DNA of 64,000 nt, taken from the NCBI GenBank assembly GCA_964007475.1, contig OZ023275.1, positions 806,001 to 870,000 on the forward strand. Reading direction: 5' to 3'. A program made the position numbers and the translations under genes. Below are positions 52,003-64,000 of this stretch, one piece after another. Every line of letters begins with the position of its first letter. Within the stretch, counting starts at the first letter, position 1. Below the pieces are notes generated by a model. The model was not told the DNA's origin, searched no databases, and saw only the letters and a program-made list of their open reading frames with translations. The DNA comes from Hybos culiciformis (lineage: Eukaryota; Arthropoda; Insecta; Diptera; Hybotidae).

Positions 52003-53379
52003 TTAGTTAGGACGAATGAGTTTTTTAATTGCATCATTTGTTATTTTTAGTTTTTTGATGTATTCTTGACACATTTGGGCAAACTGAAAGGAAGTAACTA
52101 ACTTATATTATGTGAACGAGGAATTAAAAATATAAGTATGAACATTATAATCTGCACCCATAAAAATACTTATAAAAAACTTAAGATAATTTAAACTCAT
52201 AATGAATCAATTAATCAATTAAAATATAATATATATGTACATATTCCATTTTCATATTCATTTGAAGATAATTTTATTAAAAATGACGTCATCATGTATG
52301 AATTTTATTAAGAAAGTCAAGCACACATTTTATTTGTTTTGAATATTATTTGTTTTGGTTTTGATTATTAAATAAAAGGAAATGTATAATTTAAATTCAT
52401 TTCGTTGTTTTATACATACATTATATTAAAACATAAAGCATTGAAAACATGAAAAGTAGTTTATAATAAATGTTATACCTATACTATATGATAAAAATAT
52501 TATCCATAAATAGGAAAGTGAAATGTTTAATATTTTAATGGAGCACAAATCAATTATATGAATTTTAACTAGATATATATTTACATAAACATTAATAGCA
52601 TAATTTTCAATTTTTTCTTCACTCTCAAATTTCCAACTAAAATAATTTCGATATAAATTAAAAATGTTTCATGGAAAATCGGTTTAAGTGAAAATTTTTA
52701 AGCTTATGTTGATTATGCGACATTTTTGCATAAAACAAACTTATAAAAACAGAACATTTGTTATGAATGACAATTAGAAAAATTGTATTATATTTAAATA
52801 ACTCATTTTCATATTTTTTTATTATTATATTTTTATATTCAGTTTTTATAATTTTCTTATTTCTTTCAAACTCTTCAATTTCAACTTTGGCGATGGAACC
52901 TCAATGATCATGGAAAGGAGCTGGTTTATCTAACTAATAAAAGACCGCTAAAAATAATTCACATATTTATAAAATGAATATAAAATTTTTAGTTAGGTTT
53001 TAAAGATTTAGAAATTTATTCATAAATTATCATGTTTATTTAATAAAATAATTTTGAAGTCACAGTAAAGTACTGTATCATTAATTTAGTTCGCTGTTTT
53101 ATTCTTAACTCAAAAATAAAGAAGAATAAAAACCTAAATAAATTATAACAACATATCAATTTTACATAAAATACCAAAAAAAAAAAGAATATTTATCAAA
53201 ATTTGTTAGAATAAAAAAAAAAAACAATTTATTTTTACCCTTGGGTGTTCTATAATGCTTCATGTTCTAGTATTAATTTTAACTAATATAAATTAAATCG
53301 AACAAAAACTCACCTCAGTATAAATTGTATTTGGCCGTCCTTTGCATTGATAAGACGAATCCGAAATACTTCTATTCAT
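52003..53379 (-). CDS. Small two-exon gene, 48-aa protein of unknown function
   Basis: Exon 1 (53379-53314) opens with ATG and reads MNRSISDSSYQCKGRPNTIY then TE, followed by a GTGAGT donor. Exon 2 (52083-52003) follows a TTTCAG acceptor and reads FAQMCQEYIKKLKITNDAIK then KLIRPN and a TAA stop. The phases join exactly. AATAAA on the minus strand at 51904-51899 is about 100 bp past the stop. The C-terminal half is basic and could be helical. There is no signal peptide. An alternative exon inside the intron (52929-52846) also joins in phase and would give a different 27-residue C-terminus. I do not recognise the protein; it could also be a short upstream reading frame of a longer transcript. 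Confidence 0.4.
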
Positions 53380-56300
53380 TTTCATATATATTATTCCAGA
53401 TGATTTTTATTTACACTATTTTTTTTTTAATATTAATTTTATTTTTTTTTTATTTACTTTTTATTTGTTTATTTTGTGTTTAAATTTTCAAAGCATTATA
53501 TTTAAATAAATTTTATATAAATATACTTTAACAAAATTATTGAAATTAAGAGAATAAATTCTTTGTACAAACATCACAATGACAAAAAAATACTAAATTC
53601 CTAATAAAATTATATCAAAATAAATCTCTTATCATTTTATAAGTTTAATCTCTAAGAATTCGACAACTTAACTCTTATCACGATAAAAATTGATTGATTT
53701 GATAAAAAAAAAGTAAATAACGTGTTGTCAATTTGATAAAGTATTTTTTTCTGCTAGTAAAAAAATAATAAAATTATTGTTTTGGGGCAATGAAAGTTTT
53801 AACTTGTAGGTTCAGATAAATTACAATCAGTTTTCTGGAAATTTTATTTTATATTGATTGTTTAAAATTCTTCTTTTTTTTTTAATTCTAGGTGATTATA
53901 TCTTATTTCTGAAAATTTGACTATCCCAAATATTTGTGTTTGCACAAATTTAAACTAAATCAGAATCAAGCTATTATACATCTGCCATAATAAATTTCTA
54001 AGTTGCTTTTATAATGAATTTATCGATTTATATTTGCGTTCTTGCATTAGCACTTATAATAGTTCTTTAGTTTTCATTAGGACATGTAAAAGTAAATTAT
54101 TATTAAATTGTATTGAACAATACTTTAACCTTTTGCCATTGTACCTTAAAAATCTTAATTTTTTTTTAATATTTTAGAGTTTTAGACAGTTTTTTATAGT
54201 TATTGTCGACACACCTTTGTGAACATGGGAAAAATCGTGTAACGGAATTTCCATGAAATCATTTTAATGGAGAACTACGAAGAATTATATTTGGTACAGT
54301 CTTTATAAATGATCGCGGAAATTATGCGCCACATTGCGTTTCAAAAAAATACCTTTTTTTTCACTTTATAGTAATTTAAGTTCATATTTGGATAACATTT
54401 ATGTTTATTTTGCAGGACTGAAAAGTTTAATATTTGTTCCGAATAATGTTTTTTTTTTAGATATTTTATAAATAAATTGTCACAGTGTTATGAACAATAA
54501 TAATAAAAAATAATAATAATGTATTTTGTATACTTATAAAGAGCTTATAAAATAATGAATATTGGAGTGCTATTTAATTTTAAGAATTATTTTTACACAT
54601 TATTTTAATTTTTATATTATAATAGGAAATTATTTTTTTAATTGAATTTTAGAATACATGGGATTAAAGTCAGGTTATTAACCTGAGTACTTAATTTAGA
54701 GAGATTTTTAACTTATTGCTATGTTGATAAGAGTAAATAATTGCCAATCCGAAAATCTATTACAAAATTCTGATGTACAAGCTTTGAATTTCTACTATGA
54801 GAAATTATTTTGAGAAATATGAAGATACTTAGAAAACAATGTTTCTTAACTATTTCTTAATTGGCAATTCAAAAATTTTTCACAAAAGTTAAAAATAAAT
54901 CAATATTTTCAATTCGAACGTTTGGTATTTAAAACAAATATGTTTTAAAATATAGATTGAGAAAAAAGTAGTGCCTAAAAGTACGCAATAAATTGAATAA
55001 TTTTCAATAAAATAATTTAATGTTTTTTTACAGTTATGTACATAAAAAAAAATTTTTTTTTAATAAGCTTTTATTCAATATAAATTATAATATGTACTAC
55101 TAAAAACATATATGTACTTAAAATTATAAATTATAATTATTATCTTATTTTCTTGCGTTACAGTAAATCCTTAAAAATATTTGACGTTATGTAGTTTGGA
55201 AAATGAATCTTAATTTAATTAAAAATAAATTAGGCTAGAGACATCACTTTTCGCTCTTTTACCATCAAATGAAATACCAGTTTAATTAAGATAGAAAAAA
55301 TTTCAAACTAAATTAAAGATTTTTTTCCCTTAAACAATGTTAGATCAGTTTAGTGGTGCCTGTATGTAATGAAAAAAAAATATTTATCTATAATGAATTT
55401 TACATTGTGATGAAAACGATTTTAGATGTTCACAATTTAGTCACCCATACTGTACAGCAACCTCCACTTTCTGCTATAAAAATGAATGATTCTGAAACAA
55501 AATTAAAAGTAATTGATGATAAGCATGTTTAAATTAAATTTTGTTATGTAAGATTTGGTATATAAAAACTATAAGAATAATTTATTTTGTTCTCTGATAT
55601 TTGTGTTACCGCCATATTTTTTATAATGAATTCATCGATTTAAAAGACTCGATATTTCGGAAAAATTGATAAAATATTAGATGTACATGCATATTATAAC
55701 ATTTTATATGTTTAAAATATTACTATAAATGAGCAATAAATTATTTATTTCGCTTTTAAGTGACTCATTATAGAAATCATTCAACAAGCTTAAAAATTTG
55801 TTGCAACCTTGATCTTGTGTGCGGAATTTAATCCTTGGTTTTAAAATAAAATGAAACAACGCATAAATGGCCTTCAGCAAAACCATAACAAAAATGTTCT
55901 TATGTGCAAGAAAATTTATTCTTGATTTTTTTTTTTTGTTATAAGAATAACTACATTAAACTTAAATTATGATAAATAGGTAGTAAAAATATTTAGTTTC
56001 CAGTTGATTGTTTTAAATTTATTTTCAAGAAAAACTCAAAGTTTAACGACTCGTGTTCTTACTTAAACCTATGATCTTCAATGTATGATATTTCATTGGA
56101 TAAAAATATACAATTGTCAAAACTATTTCCGAAACGGTTTTCTGTATTTTAGATGGTATTGTATTTGATATTATATTTTATTTAATATAATAACTCTCTT
56201 GAGCTAATGTTTCAACTAGATATATATTTTAGCTAAAAAACTAAAACAAGTCTAGTTAGGACAATAAGCAAAAAGTGAGTACTTTTGCGAAATCCAATGG

Positions 56301-59300
56301 CGCATACAATAAATTTGAAAAACTATTTTGGATATTAAATTAATTAAAACTTTTAAGTTGTAAATTAAATTTTAATAACAAAACAATAAAATGTATATTA
56401 AACGATTAAAAAATAAACAATGTCATTAACAAATTTATTTTTTTATTTTATTAACTTTCAAACAGATTAAATGTCAAAATTAAATAATATTTGACAAAGT
56501 AATATCAGCTGAAAAAAAAAAATTTCAATAATTTCTAGTTCAAGTAAAAGATGATCATTGTGTAGAAAATTTAACTCTTCACACCTTCACACCCAATCAT
56601 TGAAATTTATTTATTTATTTTTCTTATTATAAACAAGTATAGGAAATAATAATATAACAGAAAATGTAATATAGTTTTTATTAAGTATAATTTTCTGTTT
56701 TATTTATTTTAAATTTTTACGCTTTTATTAAAAAGAAAAAAAAAAGTTCTTCTAAATTATTCATAAATATTTACTCAAATTAATAATTTAAGGCTTAACT
56801 TTTTGTGTTTTTATTGGTGACTTTATACGCACATTCAATCCATTTTAAATATTAAAAAAATTTAAATAATCGGTATCTATAAATGTAAAACGGGTAAGGG
56901 ATTTTCACAATTGAAGCAACATTTAAAAACGACAAAAGGGAACTTTGGATCATAAGCTATGATTAGCGAAAGAATTGTATCAGTATCGCCATTTCCTGGG
57001 AGTTCTCATAAATTTTATATAGGATACATTATCATTTTTGTTAACATATAGGTTTCAGAAGTAATTTTGATTGAAAAAAATTATTATAAGCTGTTTTAAA
57101 ATACATATATACTCAGTAATTAAAAATAAAAATTAATAATTCCGGAAAAATAAATTTAAAGTGCAATACTTTACTAAGCAAAGAACAACATTTTATTCAA
57201 TAATCCACTAAACTAATTTTGAATCATAAAAATTTTTCATGATTCAAGTTCAAGTACAAGATATTTTATATTTTAACAAAAAAATTTACAGACTTGTTAT
57301 GTGTAGATATTATGTTCATAACGTAACTATGTACATCGAAAAAAAAAAAATATAAAAATAAATTTTTGATATTAAAATTTGCACGCAATATAAAATTAAA
57401 CATAAAAAAACCAGTTATTGGAACATCACTTCAATTGAAACTTTATAACTAAAACATTATTTTTATAAATACTTAATTATAATAAAAATTATAAACAAAG
57501 GGTATGAAGAAAATATAATTTTACGGTTGACTTGAAATAAAAAAAAAAAATTATTAATTACAAGAAAACTTTTTCCAAATATATTATGAAAAAGGTGCAA
57601 AAATAGTAAACTTAGATACAACTTTCAACAAAAAACAGTAAAAAACTGTAAATCATAAAAAAGATTAAAATAAGCACATTTAAGTTTTCAAATTTAGTCC
57701 TGTGATAAAGTTCAAAAAAATAGTATTAAATCAATTTTCTTATGACTTAATTTTTCACTAATTAAGTATAAGACACAATTCGTATAATAAGTTTAATTAA
57801 GTTCGTTAGAAAGAATATAAATTGTTATCCGGAAAAACAAAATAAAAATCAAAAATATCTTATACAAAAAAAAGATGTGTGACTTATCATCATGATCTAA
57901 GGCTTTTTTAACTTTAAAAAACCGTTAATATTAACTTGTTTTTGTGACGCAGCTTTTAATGAATTTTTTTTTTAACGAATTTTATGAATTTTAGAAAAAT
58001 TTTTAATTTTTGTTAACATAGGAATTTCAATGTCACTTCCCGAATAAAAGATCTATTGCTTATAGTCAAATTACTCTTGGTTGCTTATGATGAGTTTTTA
58101 TTATTATTTTTAAAAATTTGAATTAACCTTAACCCAAACAAGAATAATTATAAATTTAACTTAGTAAGAGATTATTTTTCAACATTTTAAAATCAAGTTT
58201 CTGAATACTGCTTTAGGCGAATTACATTTGAAATAATATTAAAGCTTAGGTTTTATTATTGTTATTATTAATTAATACAAAAAAAAAAAATTAATTTCAT
58301 GTCTGATTCATTTATTTTATATTTTCTTCCGCTATATAAAACCCTAGCACGTTTTAATGATTTAACGGAAATTGTTAAGAGAAATTTGTTAAAATATTGC
58401 ATTGAACTTTATTAATTACATCATTATACTTAGATAACTCTATATAGTTTATTATACATAAGAAGGAATTCATAGACCAATATTATACTAATATAGTTAC
58501 TAAAGTTCAATAGTAATTTTAAAATACGTTTTTTAAGGATAGTCATAGTTAGTAAATATTTCTAATTAATTCGTTGAAAATATTAATTAAGTTCTCTTGT
58601 TCGAGTGAAATAGCACATCCACAAAGAATGATCTTGTAGACTTAAAAAACATCAGTTAAATTAAGACTTTTTGTTGACAATAATATTATTGTAATTAATT
58701 TAATATGAGACTGATAATGAGACCAGCCTCAAATTTGCTATGGGATGATGAAATGATAACGTGTATAATAATCTATAATTTTGAGCAATCTTATACTTAA
58801 ATTAAATCAAAGTATATCAAAAATTTACAATGACTTCAAAATTTATATCAATTTAGAAAAAGTGAATATTTGATTAAGTTATGTATATGAAGGTACACAT
58901 ATGGGGCAATTTTTATAATTCCCATAAAAACGACTTAAGTTTAAACATTAAAAGCGCTTTTAATTTAATGTCTTATCAAGGTAAATTCTAATAGCAATTC
59001 GAAAAAAGCAATCAAAAAATCAATGCAGTGAATGTTGCTTTAGTTAAGTGTAAACATAATACTCCTTGCTGTTATGAGTATATGTATTGTAGTTAACATT
59101 CTGCGATATTTTTTTTGTGTAACATATGAATTTAACTTCAACTTAAATTTTAAAATATGTTTTTAGTGTTTTATTATGAAAGTTTTACATATTATATATT
59201 AACATGTTAACAGGTGAAGCACATATATTTAGAACAGATGTGGGGAACCTATTGAAAAAATTTTGGGGCCTTAATACATTAAATTAGTTATTTACCTTTC

Positions 59301-60322
59301 ATATTAATTTTTTTGATATCATAATGTCATTATTTTATTATTTGTTTTGAAGTATAAATGTTTTTTTCATTAAATAATGAATTAATAATAATAAAATTAC
59401 ATTTAAAATAAATTGAGATAAGTACGATTTAAATATTGAATATTGAAAGAATATGCGGCCTGCTTACAAAGTTCGTGAGGGTAGACAATTTTATCGAGAT
59501 TTATCGATCGTGATGAAAAAATAATAGTAAGAATTCGAATCGAATGGATTGTACAATGTTAGTATCGTTTCACCACAATTAGAAACATTTTTTATTATAA
59601 TAACGTATTATATATTTGGAGCAGAAGTAACATTCTACAGTTTCGTCTCAATAATATATTAAAATATTTATTTTTTCTATTGTTGTTGAGGTACAATAAA
59701 AATTTTATTTGATTGAATAAAAGATATTAAAGAGTTCAATCAACCTTGACTGAGATAAAAAGTTTTATATATAAAAAAAAAAAAACAATAATAATACATT
59801 TTTGTTAATTAGAGGTCAAAGAATTTAAGCTGTTTATTTTATATGAAAGTGAATTTCAAAAAAATGTATAACACAATATACAATAAATAAAATTTATGGG
59901 CCTAGGACAGATATATAATTTAATTCATTTTTTTTAGATTCAAATTGCTAAAAAGTTCACGATAATTTTAATTTTCTGAATTATGATTTTGCAATAATAG
60001 AATAAAATATATATACGGCACTGTTGCTTTTCATATATGTAAATATTAATTAATTATAAAATTATTTTATCTTATTAATTTACAAATTACTTTCAATTAA
60101 ATTTATATGGTTGACAGATTTTGCTTAGTTCACACTAGTACAGCGTTGTACTTCGAGTGTCATTTGCATTTTCATTTGCATTTTCATTTATTAGGAGAAA
60201 TAAATTATATTAAAATCATTATATACTTAATATAAAATCATTTGAACAGAACATAATGTAAATAACACTGTTTCATTTATCTTTAATTATTCTCTGTGAT
60301 GTTAATTATTATTTGAATATTT
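53380..60322. other. AT-rich stretch, no gene supported
   Basis: Seven kilobases of AT-rich spacer. The minus frame 55704-55886 has no domain. A plus-strand frame at 56875-56955 (CKTGKGFSQLKQHLKTTKGN) faintly resembles a BED-type zinc finger of hAT transposases. A minus frame near 59480-59590 starts NVSNCGETILTLYNPF and is otherwise unsupported. Confidence 0.45.
60163..60190. repeat. Short 12-bp tandem repeat
   Basis: CATTTGCATTTT repeated twice with a partial third unit. Simple slippage repeat. Confidence 0.8.
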
Positions 60323-60379
60323 TTAACATATATGAAAACATATACGATCTGTGAAAATTATGGGTATATTTGTATTCAA

Positions 60380-60526
60380 GACTAGCTTACCTGAAAAAAA
60401 CCGTAAAATGTCAATTAGGCTTTCAATTTGTGTTCTTTTCTTAATATGGTGTTCGCATATTAGGAGAATATTTGTGGAATATGATGTTTTCCGGAATATT
60501 TCAGGAAAATGAACTAGATTTTTCAT
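60380..60526 (-). other. Exon-like frame with strong donor
   Basis: The minus frame from 60526 begins MKNLVHFPEIFRKTSYSTNI and stays open through ILLICEHHIKKRTQIESLID up to TTTTTTCAG|GTAAGC near 60391, a consensus donor. It may be an exon of the unresolved locus that continues to 62.15 kb. No family is recognised. Confidence 0.22.
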
Positions 60527-61199
60527 ATAAAAATATATTCCGGAATATGTTTATTCCACTTTCATATTCTAGTTAGAATTCTACATTTATAGTTACAGAT
60601 ATAACACATTGGTAGTTAGAACTCTTCATTAAAAGTTTAATACCACAGAACTTAGCTCCTTTACCAACAAAGTATGTTATAGATTACTTATATTTTTTTT
60701 CCATTTCTATTTAATTAAAACCTTAATCTTATGGTTGAATAAATTTTCTTGAAAAGCGACCACGAAATATACTGGTGACAGAGAAAATAATCCGTACAGT
60801 TTTAAGTTCACTAAATTTTAACAAGATTTAAGATTTTATTTAAAAAAATCAAACTAAACAATAAAAAATTATCCTTTAATGCTGATTATCGCAAATTTTA
60901 TGCGCAGAAAACAGAAACTCGATATTATACAGTCAGGTTTTTAAAAAAGAAAGAAAGAAAACAAAAGACAACACCAAAAAGAACAAGTAAGATTCTAAAA
61001 ATAAATTATTTATTTAGTTCTTATTCTTTTTTATCCCATAAAGAACTGGTTTAAATCGATAGTAATATTAAATTAGTACAATATTTGCTTATTATTAATA
61101 TTCTTCAGTTACATTAGGTATGTTAAATTTATAACATTTTCTTTTTTATTAATAAATTTTTTAAGAGTTAATTTCATAAAACAAAAACTAATGATATAA

Positions 61200-61510
61200 C
61201 AAAAAAAAATTTGTTCTATAAAGGAGCACTCAACAAGGTTTGGTTTGGTTACAGGATCACGTAACCAGGTCCCATTATTGAAATGACGACAACGAAGAAG
61301 GTTTTTGATTTTTTGACGGTCCTCGTAATTTAATAAAATATTTTTCATTATATACACCTATATTTTTTTTTATTTCACATTTGACATCAAAAAATTCGAT
61401 AATTATTTTATACATTGTTAACTTACATTTTAATCTATGTCTAGAGGAGACAATCCAACGTCCCATCAACATTTTTAATTGGCTCAATAACAAATTAAAA
61501 TAATTTGAAC
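61200..61510 (-). other. Unresolved gene-like island (about 40% GC)
   Basis: Two pieces of clearly higher GC than the surroundings are separated by a short AT-rich spacer with splice-like borders (AAAAT|GTAAGT at about 61430 and AAATATAG at about 61353). The downstream piece has one frame reading NYEDRQKIKNLLRCRHFNN, then GTWLRDPVTKPNLVECSF, and an overlapping frame reading VYNEKYFIKLRGPSKNQKP with an early stop. The upstream piece reads KMLMGRWIVSSRHRLK in its only open frame, which joins in phase only to the second of these. Either the first frame belongs to a broken gene or my exon borders are wrong. Confidence 0.3.
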
Positions 61511-62000
61511 TAAAACTGAATAAAATGTCATATTTTATTTTTATTATTTTATTTATTTTAAAAGTTATAAATTTTTTATTTATATATATATATATTTTTT
61601 TTTTTTTAATTATTTTTAGCAGAATATTCTGCTGACAAATTTAATTTAATATTCGCGCCCGTTTAAATATTCATACTTCAATGTTGAACGTATGTTTTAC
61701 AACTGACCGCAAGAATAAGCATTTTTTTTTTAATGATCGCATACATTTTATATTACGTTTTTTTACCATTTTTTTTTTTTTGTTGTTAAGTTTTAGTTTA
61801 TTAGACAATAATGAAGAAAATAACAAAATGAAATAAAAATAGGTATGTTACATGTATAATGTATAAAATGTTCTTCCTATTAAATTTTTTAACCCTTTAT
61901 TTAGGTAATTATTAAATTTATTAAAATTAAATCTATTTAAAGTTACAAGTAAAATATTCATTACTAAATTAAATATTCATTACTAATAACAAAGTCAATT

Positions 62001-62144
62001 TCAGATTTTGTCATCGATTTGTATAGGGAAATGTTCAAATCCCATTATATTATCATTCGTTATTTTGACATTTGAAGTAGGCATTAAACCCAAGATTGTC
62101 ACGCATAACATTCCAAAGCAAAATTTTTTTTGTATATTCAACAT
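62001..62144 (-). CDS. Small ORF with signal-peptide-like start
   Basis: ATG at 62144 opens a 47-codon frame, MLNIQKKFCFGMLCVTILGL followed by MPTSNVKITNDNIMGFEHFP, ending at a TGA at 62001. The first 22 residues look like a secretion signal. It lies about 500 bp upstream of the gene-like island at 61.2-61.5 kb on the same strand and could be its leader exon, but no good donor was found before the stop. A short secreted peptide or a chance frame are the alternatives. Confidence 0.22.
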   Translation of the reverse strand: MLNIQKKFCFGMLCVTILGLMPTSNVKITNDNIMGFEHFPIQIDDKI

Positions 62145-62473
62145 TTTTAATTTTATTTATTTAAATTGTTTTGATTTTAATTTGTAAGCACAAACAAAAT
62201 TAAATAACAATTTTAATAAGAACTGTCATAATTACATAACTCAAAAAAGTTTATAAATTTTTTTAAAGGTTAAATAATATATAAAAGGAAAGAAATTTTA
62301 AGACACTAATGCAATTTGGAAAATTACAATAACACATGATATAACCGAGTTGAATGTTTTTTTAAAATGGGTTTCCAACACAATATAATCAGGTTGAAAG
62401 ACTTTTCAACAAATCTACAGAATTTTCAACAACCCTACAGACGAATAAATGTTAAGTTGGCCAACTCATTTCA

Positions 62474-62511
62474 TTAAGAGTTTGTAATCAGCTTAAGAGT
62501 TTGTAATCAGC
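62474..62511. repeat. Two-copy 19-bp tandem repeat
   Basis: TTAAGAGTTTGTAATCAGC occurs twice without a gap (62474-62492, 62493-62511). Recent local duplication. Confidence 0.9.
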
Positions 62512-63437
62512 TTGTTTTGTTTTTTTTAAATATATATATACCTATAGCATGACTACAAAACTTTGTATCTCAAAAATTTCAAAATCAAAAATGAAATTAG
62601 AAATAAAAAACTTCATTAAATTCAAATATTTAAACCTATAAAAATTAATTATATTCAAAAATTTCTCAATAATACTATTTACATAAATCTATTATAAAAT
62701 GTTTTTGATAAAATATTTAAATTTTTCTTGATTTTATTCTTTATGATTTTTGTTTTATTTTACTTAAATAATAAAATTTAAATAAACAATACTCTGAATT
62801 GATTAGCCTGATTTAGCTCGGCCTGATTAAATTTCAATGATCCCAATTTCCAATCAATTATTTTTACTTATGATGTATGTACATAGTAATCCAAGACTTG
62901 TTTAAATTTTGTTTACATAAAATGCTTTTTGTCATTAGAAAATTTTTATATAGCTTTGTTCCGTATGCGAAGTAATTACACTGCAGTAACTTATATAGGT
63001 ATTAAGACTGAAAATATTCCAACTAAAATCTATTATCAAGCCTTACGGATAATGAATTCGTACAAAGATTTTTTTTAATATGATAAATTTTAAACCTTTA
63101 GCTAATTCTTTTATAAACTCCTCTTAAAACGGTCATACTCTAATAGATGATATTGTTGTACGTACCTACATTTGAATATCTCTTGATTAGGAATTATAAA
63201 GTTACATACAGATAAAACTTGTACTTACATACAAAAATAAATATAAAGTAAGTATTTTTTAGGTTTTTTTTGTATTTGTACTTATCAGAGACCTTAAAAA
63301 TTATATAATGTTAGTATAGTATGATGACATATATATTCACATAAAATTATGAAATATTTATGTATTTTCCGTTATTTAATATTCATGAAATGTTATATTT
63401 TTAATTGGTTAAAGGGTTTTATTGATAATAAATTCTA

Positions 63438-63529
63438 ATATTCAGAAATCTTACCTTAGATCTAGCTGATTTTAATCTAATAAATATTCAGAAATCTTAC
63501 TCTAGACCTATCTGATTTTAAAGTTATAT
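63438..63529. repeat. Two-copy 46-bp tandem repeat
   Basis: Units 63438-63483 and 63484-63529 share ATATTCAGAAATCTTAC and CTGATTTTAA with a few differences. No further copies. Confidence 0.85.
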
Positions 63530-64000
63530 AACAGAATTATTAAAATACCTTATGACCGTGATGTGTATTTGTACTCGAGCGGACTTTAGTTCTGAATATA
63601 GATAAAATGTTGATATACAATTGGTTTTTGAAGAAAATATACCTATTAAAAATTTAAATATACAATAATGTTGAAATAAAATTGGAAAGATAGATAATAA
63701 TAAAAATCTAATTTCTTATAATAATCTAATTTCTTATAATATACAAAATATGTATTTAAAATTACTATTATAATTTTAAAAGGAAATCAACATATTTTCC
63801 TCTATTAAACCTGACTTGAACTTGAACGTATTTTTCATCTAGTCAAGTAATTTAATAGAAATTTTAATAAAAATCTTTCAATTTTTATAACTTAAAAATG
63901 TTTCAGTACCTATGTGTTTCAAAATAGATCATTTTATTTAAATTCAATTTATAATTTTTCCTCATATAAGCAGTTAATCTTACATTTAATAAGTTCTATA
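63530..64000. other. AT-rich end of window
   Basis: No gene seen. AATCTAATTTCTTATA is repeated twice near 63705-63740. Confidence 0.5.

Noticed and set aside
55704..55886. 60-codon minus-strand frame
   Set aside because: No domain, no splice sites; its slight similarity to the 13.6-kb MITE end is about ten bases and likely coincidence.
62030..62046. B-box-like GTTCAAATC as part of a tRNA gene
   Set aside because: No T-stem or acceptor pairing and no A-box at the right distance.

Overview
The window looks like part of an insect nuclear genome. It is extremely AT-rich (roughly 80% A+T by eye), has long A and T runs everywhere, and contains spliced protein genes with GT..AG introns. The gene families point the same way: a tandem pair of short secreted peptidoglycan recognition proteins (PGRPs, insect innate immunity) and a large RhoGAP protein with the Gln and Asn runs common in flies. 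I lean towards an AT-rich dipteran or another holometabolous insect, but nothing here fixes the species.

Layout. (1) At 2.1-4.8 kb, two PGRP genes lie head to tail on the minus strand. Both can be rebuilt exon by exon into complete proteins of 193 and 192 residues with signal peptides. Both lack two of the three zinc ligands of amidase PGRPs, so they should bind peptidoglycan without cutting it. (2) From 4.8 to 34.2 kb I find no confident gene. The stretch holds two short inverted-repeat transposons (13.57-13.83 kb with TA flanks, 17.27-17.82 kb with TTAA flanks), a perfect 45-bp palindrome at 15.94 kb, a tRNA-like SINE scrap at 12.8 kb, a duplicated ~115-bp block at 33 kb, and a GC-richer, gene-like but unresolved pocket at 14.1-16.2 kb. 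(3) At 34.3-43.3 kb a six-exon minus-strand gene encodes a 1711-residue RhoGAP protein. Its first coding exon is 4.2 kb, two internal exons are only 45 and 22 nt, and the catalytic domain lies in the last two exons. A GC-richer patch at 43.45-43.50 kb is probably its promoter or 5' UTR. (4) From 43.3 to 64 kb there are only weak signals, mostly on the minus strand: a possible 5' UTR exon (47.4 kb), a possible terminal coding exon (48.5 kb), a small two-exon gene for a 48-residue protein (52.0-53.4 kb), and an unresolved cluster of exon-like pieces (60.3-62.15 kb).

How the genes relate. The two PGRPs are recent duplicates and probably act together as soluble peptidoglycan sensors. A near-palindromic NF-kB-like site lies between them, upstream of the 2.1-3.5 kb gene. 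The RhoGAP gene (small-GTPase signalling, cytoskeleton) has no evident functional link to them. I found no rRNA, convincing tRNA, CRISPR array or autonomous transposon. No clearly new multi-gene system emerges. The most unusual items are the tandem cysteine modules at the N-terminus of the RhoGAP protein, the micro-exons, and the unexplained GC-richer pockets.
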